DNA from: Lachnospiraceae bacterium
Lineage (GTDB): Bacteria; Bacillota; Clostridia; Lachnospirales; Lachnospiraceae
DNA: 64,000 bases
Assembly (NCBI GenBank): GCA_021205755.1
Contig: JAJPWX010000046.1
Coordinates: 1-64,000 of the forward strand
Reading direction: 5' to 3'
In this document: positions 1 through 9,752 of the stretch, one piece after another
Numbering within the stretch: position 1 is the first letter of the stretch
How the letters are laid out: every line of letters starts with the position of its first letter
Made by a program: the position numbers and the translations under genes
Notes under the pieces: generated by a model
Seen by the model: only the letters and a program-made list of their open reading frames with translations
The model's database searches: none
What the model was told of the DNA's origin: nothing

Positions 1-8
1 AATTGAGT

Positions 9-965
9 ATGCGCTGGAATAAATTTACCATAAAGACGCGTTCAGAGGCAGAGGATATTGTGATTGCTACTCTAGCTGAGATTGGCATTGAGGGCGTAGA
101 GATTGAGGATAAGGTTCCTCTTTCTGAGGAGGATAAGAAGCAGATGTTTGTCGATATCCTGCCGGATGGGCCGGAGGATGACGGCATTGCTTATTTAAGC
201 TTTTATCTGGAGGAGGATGCCGATACGGAGACGATGCTGGCCAATGTGCGGCAGGAGCTGGAGGATCTGCGAATGTTTCTGGACATTGGAGAGGGCTCTA
301 TTGCGGCCTCGCAGACGGAGGACAAGGACTGGATCAATAACTGGAAAGAGTATTTCCACCAGTTTTATGTGGACGATATTCTGATCATTCCCTCCTGGGA
401 GGAAGTCAAAGAGGAAGACCAAGATAAGATGATCATCCATATCGATCCGGGCACCGCGTTTGGCACGGGTATGCATGAGACGACGCAGCTTTGCCTGCGC
501 CAGCTGAAAAAATACGTGAATGGACAGACGGAGCTTCTGGATGTCGGCACGGGCAGCGGGATTCTTTCAATTGCCGCGCTGAAGCTGGGCGCAAAGCATG
601 CTGTTGGCACCGACCTTGACCCATGCGCGATTTCAGCGGTGCGGGAAAATCTGGAAGCCAACGAGGTGCCGGAGGGTGCGATGCAGGTTTTACTGGGGAA
701 TATTATCGATGATCAGAAGGTGCAGGACGCCGTCGGCTATGGAAAATATGACATCGTGGCTGCAAATATTCTTGCGGAGGTGCTGGTGCCGCTTACACCG
801 GTGATTGTGAACCAGCTGAAGCCCGGCGGGATTTATATCACATCCGGGATTATTGATGAGAAAGAGACGGTAGTCGTGGATGCGGTGAAAGCGGCAGGGC
901 TGGAAGTGCTGGAGGTGACGCATCAGAATGACTGGGTGTCGGTGACGGCGCGGAAAAATTTGTGA
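9..965 (+). CDS. prmA: Ribosomal protein L11 methyltransferase
   Basis: SAM-binding motif LLDVGTGSGILSIAALKLGA plus D-P-G-T-A-F-G-T-G-M-H-E-T motif typical of PrmA; ORF opens at 3, likely ATG at 9. Confidence 0.93.
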   Translation: MRWNKFTIKTRSEAEDIVIATLAEIGIEGVEIEDKVPLSEEDKKQMFVDILPDGPEDDGIAYLSFYLEEDADTETMLANVRQELEDLRMFLDIGEGSIAASQTEDKDWINNWKEYFHQFYVDDILIIPSWEEVKEEDQDKMIIHIDPGTAFGTGMHETTQLCLRQLKKYVNGQTELLDVGTGSGILSIAALKLGAKHAVGTDLDPCAISAVRENLEANEVPEGAMQVLLGNIIDDQKVQDAVGYGKYDIVAANILAEVLVPLTPVIVNQLKPGGIYITSGIIDEKETVVVDAVKAAGLEVLEVTHQNDWVSVTARKNL

Positions 966-1031
966 TCGGGCGACCAGACAGAGAGACTACAAAATATTGG
1001 TTCCGGCTTATTCGGATTAGGGTGGATAGAA

Positions 1032-1778
1032 ATGCATCATTTCTTTGTAAATAAAGATCAGATCGGAGAAAAAGAGATTCAGATTACCGGCAGTGACGTC
1101 AATCATATTCGGAATGTCCTGCGGATTCGTCCTGGCGAGCAGATAACGGTGAGCAGCCCGGATGCGGTTACCTACCGCTGCGAGGTGACAAAGACAGAGG
1201 AAGCCCTGGTAACGGCAAAAATTCTCTGGTCGCAGGAGGCGGATACCGAGTTGCCTTCGAAGATTGTGCTGTTTCAGGGTCTTCCAAAGGCTGACAAGAT
1301 GGAACTGATTATCCAGAAGGCAGTGGAGCTTGGGGTCAGTGAGATTGTTCCGATGGCGACCAGGCGCGCGGTGGTGAAGCTGGACACGAAAAAGGCGGAA
1401 GCCAAGCAGAAGCGGTGGAGCGCGATTGCAGAGAGCGCGGCGAAGCAGGCAAAGCGGACGATTATCCCGGAAATAAAGCCAGTCATGACATTTGAGGAAG
1501 CCGTGCGCTATGCAGAGTCTTTTGACCGAAAATTTATCCCCTATGAGCTGGCCAGAGGGATGGAAGCTACGAGGAAAGCATTCGGAGCAATTGCACCGGG
1601 AGAATCGGTCGCAATCATGATCGGCCCGGAGGGCGGCTTTGATGAGCAGGAGGTAGCTCTGGCCGGGGAGGCTGGTGTTCTTCCAATCACACTGGGGAGG
1701 CGGATTCTGCGCACAGAAACAGCGGGGATGACGGTGTTGTCCATTTTAATGTTTCTTCTGGAAGGGAAAACATCGTGA
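1032..1778 (+). CDS. rsmE: 16S rRNA (uracil1498-N3)-methyltransferase
   Basis: MHHFFVNKDQI..., IGPEGGFDEQEV and LGRRILRTETA motifs; directly follows prmA as in many Firmicutes. Confidence 0.93.
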   Translation: MHHFFVNKDQIGEKEIQITGSDVNHIRNVLRIRPGEQITVSSPDAVTYRCEVTKTEEALVTAKILWSQEADTELPSKIVLFQGLPKADKMELIIQKAVELGVSEIVPMATRRAVVKLDTKKAEAKQKRWSAIAESAAKQAKRTIIPEIKPVMTFEEAVRYAESFDRKFIPYELARGMEATRKAFGAIAPGESVAIMIGPEGGFDEQEVALAGEAGVLPITLGRRILRTETAGMTVLSILMFLLEGKTS

Positions 1779-1862
1779 AGAAATCGAGCAGAAATGGCTT
1801 GATTATTTTGGAGAGATACGGTATTTTTGTTAAAATGATTTCAGATGAGGAGGAGGACGAAT

Positions 1863-2168
1863 ATGGTATATCATATTGTAATGTGGAATTTTAAGAAGGA
1901 AATCCCAGAAGAGAAAAAGCCGGAGCTGAAAGCGGAGATGGAAAAGCAGCTGGGATCTCTGGTTGGAAAGGTGCCGGGACTTTTGACGGTGGATTTTGTG
2001 ACAGAGCCGATTCCGTCGAGTACGCATGAGATTGCTCTGGTGACGACAATGGAAAAGGCGGAGGATGTGGCTGTATACGGGAAACATCCGGCACATGTAG
2101 CGGTAGCGAATACGTATGTGCGGCCTTATGTCTGCGACCGCGCGTGCCTGGACTATGTAGCCAAATAG
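1863..2168 (+). CDS. Dabb family (stress-responsive alpha/beta barrel) protein
   Basis: MVYHIVMWNFKKEIPEE...H-P-A-H short ferredoxin-like barrel protein. Confidence 0.75.
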   Translation: MVYHIVMWNFKKEIPEEKKPELKAEMEKQLGSLVGKVPGLLTVDFVTEPIPSSTHEIALVTTMEKAEDVAVYGKHPAHVAVANTYVRPYVCDRACLDYVAK

Positions 2169-2190
2169 TCAGACGGGAGCGCCGGAGACT

Positions 2191-4035
2191 GTGGGAGAAA
2201 AAATGGGTGACAGTTATAACATTGAAGCTTTTCTGACGGCGGCGGGGGTGGTTCTTCTGGTCGTAGCCGTTTTTGCCGCCTTTATTTTGTGGGATCGCCG
2301 CCGGACGCGTCTCTATCTGCTTGCACGGATCAGGGAGGAATGGGGTAAGGAGCCGGATCGGGAGTATGACGCCGCGGAATTTGCCAATATCAGCCATTAT
2401 TATCTGAATAAGGAGTATGACAGTTTCCAGATTGATGATATTACCTGGAACGATCTGGATATGGATCACGTGTTCTGCCAGATGAACCATACCCGCTCGT
2501 TTATCGGTGAAAGCTATCTGTATTACCGTCTGCGGACGCCGCAGCTTTCCGGCGGGGAGCTGGAGGAGTTTGAACAGATGGTGGAGTGGTTTGGAGCCAA
2601 TCAGCAGAAGCGGGAAGAAATGGAATATTTCTTTGCAAAGATCGGCCAGTCTCACAACCGCTATTCGGTGTTTGACTATATCTATCATTTGCAGGACGCG
2701 ACGACGGCAGGCAGCAACCTGACGTATTATGCCTGCATTTTGCTGATTCTTTTCTCCATTGCGGTACTTTTGGTGTATCCGCAGCCGGGAATTCTGCTGC
2801 TTCTGGCGGCGATCGGGGTCAGCTGCTATATTTATGACAAGAGAAAAAAATGGGTTCGCCCTTATATCACTTCCTGCGTGGTGCTGGATCAGGTATTGCA
2901 GGCCGCAGAGAGTTTTGTGAAGCAGGATATCGAGTGGATGCCGAAAGAGCAGATGAAAGAAGCAATCCGAGTTTTTGCAGGGACACGCCGCAGGATGTTC
3001 TTCCTGGTCGCGGGAGAAGGCGGCAATGGCAGCCTGGAGCAGATGGTATTCACTTACCTGAATATGTTTTTTCATCTGGATCTGATTCAGTTTCGTTCTG
3101 CAGTATGCTCCTTTTCAGGGCACATAAAGGAACTGGAATATCTGATTGACCAGATGGGACGGATGGAAGCAGCGATAGCGGTGGCGTCGTTTCGCGTTTT
3201 GCATTCGAATTATGCGGTTCCGGTGCTGCATGAGGAGGGTCCGATTCGCCTGGCGGCGGTCAATATGTACCATCCGCTGATTGCAAACCCTGTGACGAAT
3301 TCGGTAGATGCGCAGAAGTGTCTTTTGATCACCGGATCAAATGCTTCCGGAAAATCTACATTCCTGAAAACAGCCGCGCTTCAGGCGCTGCTTGCCCAGA
3401 CAATCCACACCGTGACTGCGGATTCCTATGAGGCCAGGTATTTTCGGATTTACTCTTCGATGGCTCTGCGCGATGACCTGGCGGGCGAGGAGAGCTATTA
3501 TATGGTAGAAATCCGCTCTCTGAAACGGATTCTGGACCGGGTGGATGGGGAAGTATTTCCATCTGGAACGTTCTCCCAAAATGACGAGACAGGTTTTTCT
3601 GCAATATCCGGTACTGGAGCCCCGAAGCGTTCCTCTTTGCATACTGAGAAAAACAATCCACAGGAAACGTTTACTCCGATCCTGTGCTGTATTGATGAGG
3701 TATTGCGCGGGACAAATACGGTGGAACGTATTTCTGCGTCCTCCCAGATTCTGAAGTGGATGGCGGGAAAGCAGATGCTTTGTTTTGCGGCGACGCATGA
3801 CATTGAATTGACTTATATTCTGGAAGAGGTATATCGGAATTATCATTTTGAAGAGCAGGTAACCGACGAGGAAGTGACGTTTGATTATCAGCTGCGGGAG
3901 GGACGCGCCATGACGCGCAACGCGATCCGGCTGCTGCACCTGATGGGCTTCGAGGACGAGATTATCGCGGAGGCGGAAGCGATGGCCGCCAGGATGGCGG
4001 AGCAATCTGCGGATGGAGTGCTGCAGTTCTCGTGA
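2191..4035 (+). CDS. MutS-related (MutS domain V) ATPase with N-terminal/mid transmembrane segments
   Basis: Walker A TGSNASGKSTFLKT, SYYMVEI signature, CIDEVLRGTNTVER Walker B, ATHDIELTY. Confidence 0.88.
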   Translation: MGEKMGDSYNIEAFLTAAGVVLLVVAVFAAFILWDRRRTRLYLLARIREEWGKEPDREYDAAEFANISHYYLNKEYDSFQIDDITWNDLDMDHVFCQMNHTRSFIGESYLYYRLRTPQLSGGELEEFEQMVEWFGANQQKREEMEYFFAKIGQSHNRYSVFDYIYHLQDATTAGSNLTYYACILLILFSIAVLLVYPQPGILLLLAAIGVSCYIYDKRKKWVRPYITSCVVLDQVLQAAESFVKQDIEWMPKEQMKEAIRVFAGTRRRMFFLVAGEGGNGSLEQMVFTYLNMFFHLDLIQFRSAVCSFSGHIKELEYLIDQMGRMEAAIAVASFRVLHSNYAVPVLHEEGPIRLAAVNMYHPLIANPVTNSVDAQKCLLITGSNASGKSTFLKTAALQALLAQTIHTVTADSYEARYFRIYSSMALRDDLAGEESYYMVEIRSLKRILDRVDGEVFPSGTFSQNDETGFSAISGTGAPKRSSLHTEKNNPQETFTPILCCIDEVLRGTNTVERISASSQILKWMAGKQMLCFAATHDIELTYILEEVYRNYHFEEQVTDEEVTFDYQLREGRAMTRNAIRLLHLMGFEDEIIAEAEAMAARMAEQSADGVLQFS

Positions 4036-4171
4036 AAGTGAGTGTACACCAGAAGAAAGCAGGAGAAATCCTGCATTTGCGAGCTCACCATGGGTATTTA
4101 TGAAACAGTATATTTTACGAAAAAAGAGATGGGCGGATCAGTTTTCGCCCGATTAGAGAGGCGGCGCGGAT

Positions 4172-5329
4172 ATGGAAGCATATCTGGATAATTCAGCCAC
4201 CACCCGCGTGACAGATTCTGTGCGGAATGTGGTGGTACGGACGATGACGGAGGATTTTGGAAATCCTTCCTCCAAACATCGAAAAGGTGTAGAGGCGGAA
4301 CGCTATCTGCGGGACGCGCGGGAGACAATCGCGAAGACACTGAAGGTCAGTGAAAAGGAAATTTACTTTACTTCGGGCGGAACCGAGTCGGATAACTGGG
4401 CGATTCTTGGAGGCGCCGCGGCGAACCGGCGTGCCGGGATGCATGTGATTACTTCTGCTGTAGAGCATGCGGCGGTATTGATGCCGATGCGGTATCTGGA
4501 AGAGCAGGGCTTTCGCGTGACGGTTCTGCCGGTGGACGAAAAAGGGCGTATTTCTCTGGATGATCTGGCGGACGCGATCTGTGAGGAAACGATTCTGGTA
4601 TCCATCATGTATGTGAATAACGAGGTTGGTACCATTGAGCCAGTTGCAGAGGCAGGGACGCTGATCAAAAAGAAGAATCCGAACACTCTGTTTCATGTGG
4701 ATGCAGTGCAGGCTTATGGAAAGTATCCGATTTACCCGAAGCGTATGGGCATTGATCTGCTCTCTGTGAGCGGACATAAGCTGCATGGCCCAAAGGGCAG
4801 CGGTTTTCTGTACGTTGGCGAGAAGGTGAAGCTGCATCCATTGATTCTGGGGGGAGGCCAGCAAAAAGGAATGCGCTCTGGAACCGATAATGTGCCGGGT
4901 GCGGCGGGACTTGCACAGGCAGCGGCGGATACGTTTGCGACGATGGAGCAAGATCATGCGCAGCTGATTGCTCTTAAGGAACGGCTGATGAACGGCCTGT
5001 CTGACCTGCCGGATGTGGTGATCCATTCGGAGCCAGGTGAGGATAGTGCGGCGCATATTGTGAGCGCAGCATTCGTGGGTGTGCGCAGCGAGGTTCTTCT
5101 TCATGCGCTGGAAGAACGGGAAATCTATGTTTCAGCCGGCTCCGCGTGTTCTTCTAATAAGAAGACGCCGGTGAGCGGGGTGCTCAAAGAAATGCATTTG
5201 CCCAAAGAACAGTTGGAATCCACGCTTCGCTTCAGTTTTAGCCGCTTTACTACAGAAGAAGAAATTGATTACTGCCTGGATGCGTTAAGAGAGCTGCTGC
5301 CGATGCTGCGGCGATTTACGAGACGTTAG
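4172..5329 (+). CDS. Cysteine desulfurase (NifS/IscS-like, NifZ type)
   Basis: MEAYLDNSATTRV, SVSGHKLHGPKG PLP-lysine motif, SAGSACSSNK active-site cysteine; upstream of thiI. Confidence 0.93.
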   Translation: MEAYLDNSATTRVTDSVRNVVVRTMTEDFGNPSSKHRKGVEAERYLRDARETIAKTLKVSEKEIYFTSGGTESDNWAILGGAAANRRAGMHVITSAVEHAAVLMPMRYLEEQGFRVTVLPVDEKGRISLDDLADAICEETILVSIMYVNNEVGTIEPVAEAGTLIKKKNPNTLFHVDAVQAYGKYPIYPKRMGIDLLSVSGHKLHGPKGSGFLYVGEKVKLHPLILGGGQQKGMRSGTDNVPGAAGLAQAAADTFATMEQDHAQLIALKERLMNGLSDLPDVVIHSEPGEDSAAHIVSAAFVGVRSEVLLHALEEREIYVSAGSACSSNKKTPVSGVLKEMHLPKEQLESTLRFSFSRFTTEEEIDYCLDALRELLPMLRRFTRR

Positions 5330-5370
5330 AGGTATAGGAAAGTAATGCAAATGGAATGGAAAGGGAAATT

Positions 5371-6549
5371 ATGTTCAAAACATTTTTGATAAAATACGGA
5401 GAAATCGCGATCAAGGGCAAAAACCGGCATCTTTTTGAAGAAGCGCTGGTAAAACAGATCCGCCATGCGCTTTCGAAGGTGGACGGAGCGTTCGCCGTGA
5501 CAAGGGAGCAGGGCAGAATTTATGTGGACTGTGAGAGTGATTATGATTATGACGAAGTGGTCGAGGCTTTGCAGCGGGTATTTGGAATCGTTGGCTTCTG
5601 CCCGGTGATGAAGGTGGAAGACAGCGGCCTGGACGAGCTTGGCAATGATGTGATCCGTTTCCTTTCAGAAGTCTATGAGACGCACAATCAGACCTTTAAA
5701 GTGATGACGCGCCGGGCGAAGAAGAGTTATCCGATTGATTCTATGGAAGTCAATGCGGAACTGGGCGGGCGGATTCTGGACGCGTTTCCCGAAATGAAGG
5801 TAGACGTTCACACCCCGGAGCTTCTGGTTCATGTGGAGATTCGGGAAAAGATCTATATTTATTCCAAAGTGATTCCTGGCCCCGGCGGGATGCCGGTAGG
5901 CACGAGCGGACGTGCAATGCTGCTGCTTTCCGGCGGAATCGATAGCCCAGTAGCCGGATACATGATCGGCAAGCGCGGCGTAGTGATTGATGCTGTTTAT
6001 TTTCATGCGCCGCCCTATACGAGTGATCGGGCAAAGCAGAAGGTAGTCGATCTGGCGCAGATTGTGGCAAGATATACCGGCCCGATTCGGCTCCATGTTG
6101 TAAACTTTACGGAGATACAGCTCTATATCTATGAAAAATGCCCGCATGACGAGCTGACGATTATCATGCGCCGCTATATGATGCGGATTGCGGAGCGCTT
6201 TGCCGCTTTGGACGGTTCCATGGCGCTGATTACGGGCGAGAGCGTTGGCCAGGTGGCCAGCCAGACGATTCAGAGTCTTGCTGCGACGAATGAGGTATGC
6301 GACTTACCGGTCTTCCGGCCGCTCATCGGCTTTGATAAGCAGGAGATTGTTGAGGTTGCGAAAAAGATCGATACTTTTGAGACATCCATTCTGCCGTTCG
6401 AGGACTGCTGCACAATTTTTGTGGCCAAGCATCCGGTGACCAAGCCGAATCGGAAAGTGATCCAGCGCTCAGAACTGAAGCTGCAGGAAAAGATTGACGA
6501 GATGGTGGAGACTGCCATCGCGACCGCAGAGACGATACGGGTGGAGTAG
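5371..6549 (+). CDS. thiI: tRNA 4-thiouridine synthase
   Basis: THUMP region, LLLSGGIDSPVAGY PP-loop; no C-terminal rhodanese domain; ORF from 5356. Confidence 0.95.
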   Translation: MFKTFLIKYGEIAIKGKNRHLFEEALVKQIRHALSKVDGAFAVTREQGRIYVDCESDYDYDEVVEALQRVFGIVGFCPVMKVEDSGLDELGNDVIRFLSEVYETHNQTFKVMTRRAKKSYPIDSMEVNAELGGRILDAFPEMKVDVHTPELLVHVEIREKIYIYSKVIPGPGGMPVGTSGRAMLLLSGGIDSPVAGYMIGKRGVVIDAVYFHAPPYTSDRAKQKVVDLAQIVARYTGPIRLHVVNFTEIQLYIYEKCPHDELTIIMRRYMMRIAERFAALDGSMALITGESVGQVASQTIQSLAATNEVCDLPVFRPLIGFDKQEIVEVAKKIDTFETSILPFEDCCTIFVAKHPVTKPNRKVIQRSELKLQEKIDEMVETAIATAETIRVE

Positions 6550-6562
6550 AAATTTTTGTGCA

Positions 6563-6591
6563 GAAAAAAAGGAGACAGCTTTGCTGTCTCC
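6563..6591 (-). terminator. Intrinsic terminator of the minus-strand HPr-like gene, in the thiI convergent intergenic region
   Basis: Perfect 9-bp stem ggagacagc-ttt-gctgtctcc; minus-strand U-tract (aaaaaaa on + strand at its left). Confidence 0.8.
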
Positions 6592-6650
6592 GAAAATAGC
6601 GTATCTGATTCGCAAATGGGAAATCCATAGTCCGGAATAATATCGACCGC

Positions 6651-6884
6651 CTACTGGATAATGTAAGTATCAAGTACAGTCAGGATTTCATCAATGTTGT
6701 CTTCCGCATGGATGTTCAGATCGATTGGTTTGGAAAGATCCAGGCTGAAGATACCCATGATGGACTTTGCATCAATGACATAACGGCCGGACACGAGATC
6801 AAAATCGTTGTCAAATTTTGTAATGTCATTGACAAAAGATTTTACTTTATCAATCGAATTTAAAGAAATCTGTACTGTTTTCAT
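6651..6884 (-). CDS. HPr-like (PTS phosphocarrier family) small protein
   Basis: MKTVQISLNSIDKVKSFVNDITKF...DAKSIMGIFSLDLSKPI resembles HPr S-x-M-G-x-L region. Confidence 0.75.
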   Translation of the reverse strand: MKTVQISLNSIDKVKSFVNDITKFDNDFDLVSGRYVIDAKSIMGIFSLDLSKPIDLNIHAEDNIDEILTVLDTYIIQ

Positions 6885-7096
6885 AATATCACCCCTCCAT
6901 GTGTTTTATAGTTATAGAACCATTTATTATCTTACTGTCTGGCGCGTGAAAAGTCAAGAATAAATCAGCGGAAGTTCTGGCGCTTTCTTTGTAAAAACTG
7001 ACGGCTGTTTTACGCAGAATTTACATTTTGCGCCGGAACGGTATGAGCAAGATGCCTATATGGAGCTGGGATGACAATAGAAAAGAGGAATTGACG

Positions 7097-8536
7097 ATGG
7101 GAAAAAAAGCGGCGCTTCACAACCTTGGATGCAAAGTAAACGCATATGAGACAGAAGCTATGCGGCAGCTTTTGGAGGAAGCGGGATATGAGATTGTGCC
7201 ATTCGCGCCTGGCGCGGATGTATATGTGATTAATACCTGTACGGTAACGAACATTGCAGACCGTAAATCGAGACAGATGCTGCACAAAGCCCGGAAAATG
7301 AATCCGGACGCGATTGTAGTGGCGACGGGCTGTTATGTACAGACGGCGGAGCACCCGGTGGAGGAAGATGGGATGGCTGACCTGGTGCTTGGAAATAATT
7401 GTAAAAAAGAACTGGTGGATGCTCTGCGGATGTTTGAGTCGGTTCGTGGAGGAAAGACAGCGTCAGACGCTGCAGAATCCTGCGAAAACGCCGGATTGTG
7501 TGCCGGGGAGAAGGAACCCTTTGAGAGTACGGATGGTCGGGTGGTCGGAAAGATTGATATCAATCATAATCATGAATATGAAAATCTTTCCATTACCCGT
7601 ACAGAGGAGCATACGCGCGCTTATATTAAGGTACAGGACGGCTGTAATCAGTTTTGTACCTACTGCATTATCCCCTACGCACGCGGCCGTGTCAGGAGCC
7701 GCAGAATGGAGGATGTTCTGCGTGAAATAGAAGTTCTGGCGGAGAACGGCTGCCGCGAGGTGGTTCTGACAGGGATTCATTTAAGCTCTTACGGTACTGA
7801 TTTTGAACGGTCTCAGCTTCCGGAAGGTTCCTGTGATAAGGATACCGGGATTTCCCTTCTCACTTTGATTCAGGCGGTTCATGAGGTGTCGGGGATTGAT
7901 CGTATTCGTCTGGGTTCCCTGGAACCAGGGATTGTCACTGAAGAATTTGCGCTCGCTCTGCGGGCACTTTCTAAGGTCTGCCCGCACTTTCATTTATCTC
8001 TGCAGAGCGGCTGCACATCGGTACTAAAGAGGATGAACCGCCGATATACCGCAGAGGAATTTGAAAAAAAATGTGAGATCCTGCGGAAGGTTTTTGACCG
8101 CCCTGCGATTACGACCGATGTGATTGCTGGTTTTCCGCAGGAGACACAGGAGGAGTTCGATACAACTGTGAAATTTCTGGAGAAGATTCATTTATATGAA
8201 ACACATATTTTTAAATATTCCAGAAGACAGGGGACACGTGCGGCCGCTATGTCCGGGCAGATTCCAGAGATCGAAAAAGGCGTTCGCAGTGATCTTCTGA
8301 TCGAACTCGGCGAGCGGAACCGAAGCCGGTTTGAAGAGGAATGTGCCGGGAAAACCGTCGAGGTGCTTTTTGAAGAAAAGGCTCAGATTGACGGAACAGA
8401 GTATTTTCTAGGCTATACAAAAGAATACATTCGGGTGGCTGTGCTGGCGGAAAAAGATTATGCGAATCAGATCATGACCGGGGAACTGGGAAAGCAGATT
8501 GCGCCACATATCTATTTGCTAACGCATTCATACTGA
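7097..8536 (+). CDS. mtaB: tRNA (t6A37) methylthiotransferase MtaB
   Basis: HNLGCKVNAYETEAM, radical-SAM CxxxCxxC (CNQFCTYCIIPYARGRVRSR), TRAM-like C-terminus; ORF opens at 7028. Confidence 0.92.
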   Translation: MGKKAALHNLGCKVNAYETEAMRQLLEEAGYEIVPFAPGADVYVINTCTVTNIADRKSRQMLHKARKMNPDAIVVATGCYVQTAEHPVEEDGMADLVLGNNCKKELVDALRMFESVRGGKTASDAAESCENAGLCAGEKEPFESTDGRVVGKIDINHNHEYENLSITRTEEHTRAYIKVQDGCNQFCTYCIIPYARGRVRSRRMEDVLREIEVLAENGCREVVLTGIHLSSYGTDFERSQLPEGSCDKDTGISLLTLIQAVHEVSGIDRIRLGSLEPGIVTEEFALALRALSKVCPHFHLSLQSGCTSVLKRMNRRYTAEEFEKKCEILRKVFDRPAITTDVIAGFPQETQEEFDTTVKFLEKIHLYETHIFKYSRRQGTRAAAMSGQIPEIEKGVRSDLLIELGERNRSRFEEECAGKTVEVLFEEKAQIDGTEYFLGYTKEYIRVAVLAEKDYANQIMTGELGKQIAPHIYLLTHSY

Positions 8537-8563
8537 AAGTTCAGGAATCTTTTTTAAAAAGGA

Positions 8564-8592
8564 TTGAATTATTTCGCAAGATATATTAGAAT
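8564..8592 (+). promoter_or_regulatory. Sigma-70/SigA-type promoter upstream of ireB
   Basis: TTGAAT-17 nt-TAGAAT. Confidence 0.6.
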
Positions 8593-8631
8593 AAAAAAGC
8601 CTAGAACTGTGGTAACAAAGGACGTGAAAAA

Positions 8632-8907
8632 ATGGCAGAGATTAATAACACGCAGTACTTTAAATATACAACAGATCCGGAGACACGGGTGAAGACAGTG
8701 CTGGATGTGGTATACAATGCGATGGCGGAAAAAGGCTATAATCCGGTGAATCAGATTGTTGGCTATATCATGTCAGGTGATCCGACTTACATTACCAGCC
8801 ATAATAACGCGCGCAGCATGATTATGAAAGTGGAGCGTGACGAGCTCGTTGAGGAGCTTTTGCGGGAGTACATCAAAAATAAGTCGTGGGAGCGGAGAGA
8901 AGAATGA
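8632..8907 (+). CDS. ireB: IreB family regulatory phosphoprotein (DUF965)
   Basis: [34 protein letters not shown], characteristic; upstream of ruvX. Confidence 0.93.
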   Translation: MAEINNTQYFKYTTDPETRVKTVLDVVYNAMAEKGYNPVNQIVGYIMSGDPTYITSHNNARSMIMKVERDELVEELLREYIKNKSWERREE

Positions 8908-9371
8908 ACCGCGTGATAGGGTTGGACTATGGCTCAAAGACAGTTGGAGTGGCGGTGAGCGATCCGCTGGGATTGACCGCACAGGGGATAGAAACCATCA
9001 CACGGGCACAGGAGAATAAACTGCGGAGGACACTTGCGCGTATTGAAGAACTTGTCAGACTATATAATGTGGCAGAGATCGTGTTGGGCTACCCGAAGAA
9101 TATGAATAACACGGTTGGAGAGCGCGCTGAGAAATCACTGGAGTTTGGCGAGATGCTAAAGCGGCGTACAGGATTGCCGGTGGTGATGTGGGATGAGCGC
9201 CTGACAACGGTTGCCGCAGAACGGACTCTGATGGAGAGCGGCGTACGGCGCGAGAATCGCAAGGAATACGTGGATATGATTGCAGCCGTGTATATTTTGC
9301 AGGGGTACCTGGATTTCAAACAGAATCAGGGTACAAGCGGGGAAAGTATCACTTATAACGAAAACGTTTAA
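8904..9371 (+). CDS. ruvX: Holliday junction resolvase-like / pre-16S rRNA nuclease YqgF
   Basis: [23 protein letters not shown]...[11 protein letters not shown]. Confidence 0.93.
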   Translation: MNRVIGLDYGSKTVGVAVSDPLGLTAQGIETITRAQENKLRRTLARIEELVRLYNVAEIVLGYPKNMNNTVGERAEKSLEFGEMLKRRTGLPVVMWDERLTTVAAERTLMESGVRRENRKEYVDMIAAVYILQGYLDFKQNQGTSGESITYNENV

Positions 9372-9446
9372 GTACCATCTCATCACGGCTGGAAATTGAA
9401 AAATACGACGCGAAGCGGATAGGAAGGTTTAGAGATAGGGAGATAT

Positions 9447-9713
9447 ATGGAAAAAATAGAATTTCGCCCGGTAGAAGGAGGAGAGACGGTCTGGTTTTTT
9501 GTGTTGGAAGCGACCAGGCTCAATGGAGTCTCCTATCTGCTGGTGACAGAGTCCGAGAATGAGGAAGAAGATGCGGAGGTTTATATCCTCAAAGACACCT
9601 CGAAGGATGGAGAGACGGATGCCGTTTATGAGTTCGTAGAAGATGACAACGAGCTGGAGGCAGTGTCAAAGATCTTTGCAGAGCTTTTGGAGGACGTGGA
9701 CATAGAGCTCTGA
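9447..9713 (+). CDS. DUF1292 family protein
   Basis: Small acidic protein ...YLLVTES-E-N-E-E-E-D-A-E-VYILKD... downstream of ruvX. Confidence 0.82.
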   Translation: MEKIEFRPVEGGETVWFFVLEATRLNGVSYLLVTESENEEEDAEVYILKDTSKDGETDAVYEFVEDDNELEAVSKIFAELLEDVDIEL

Positions 9714-9752
9714 ATAGATAGATAAAAGCGGGCAGGCAAGGAAAGCTGGCGA

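Noticed and set aside
1891-3075. 394-aa minus-strand ORF opposite the Dabb/MutS-like genes
   Set aside because: Spans two plus-strand genes and their intergenic region antisense; no domain signature.
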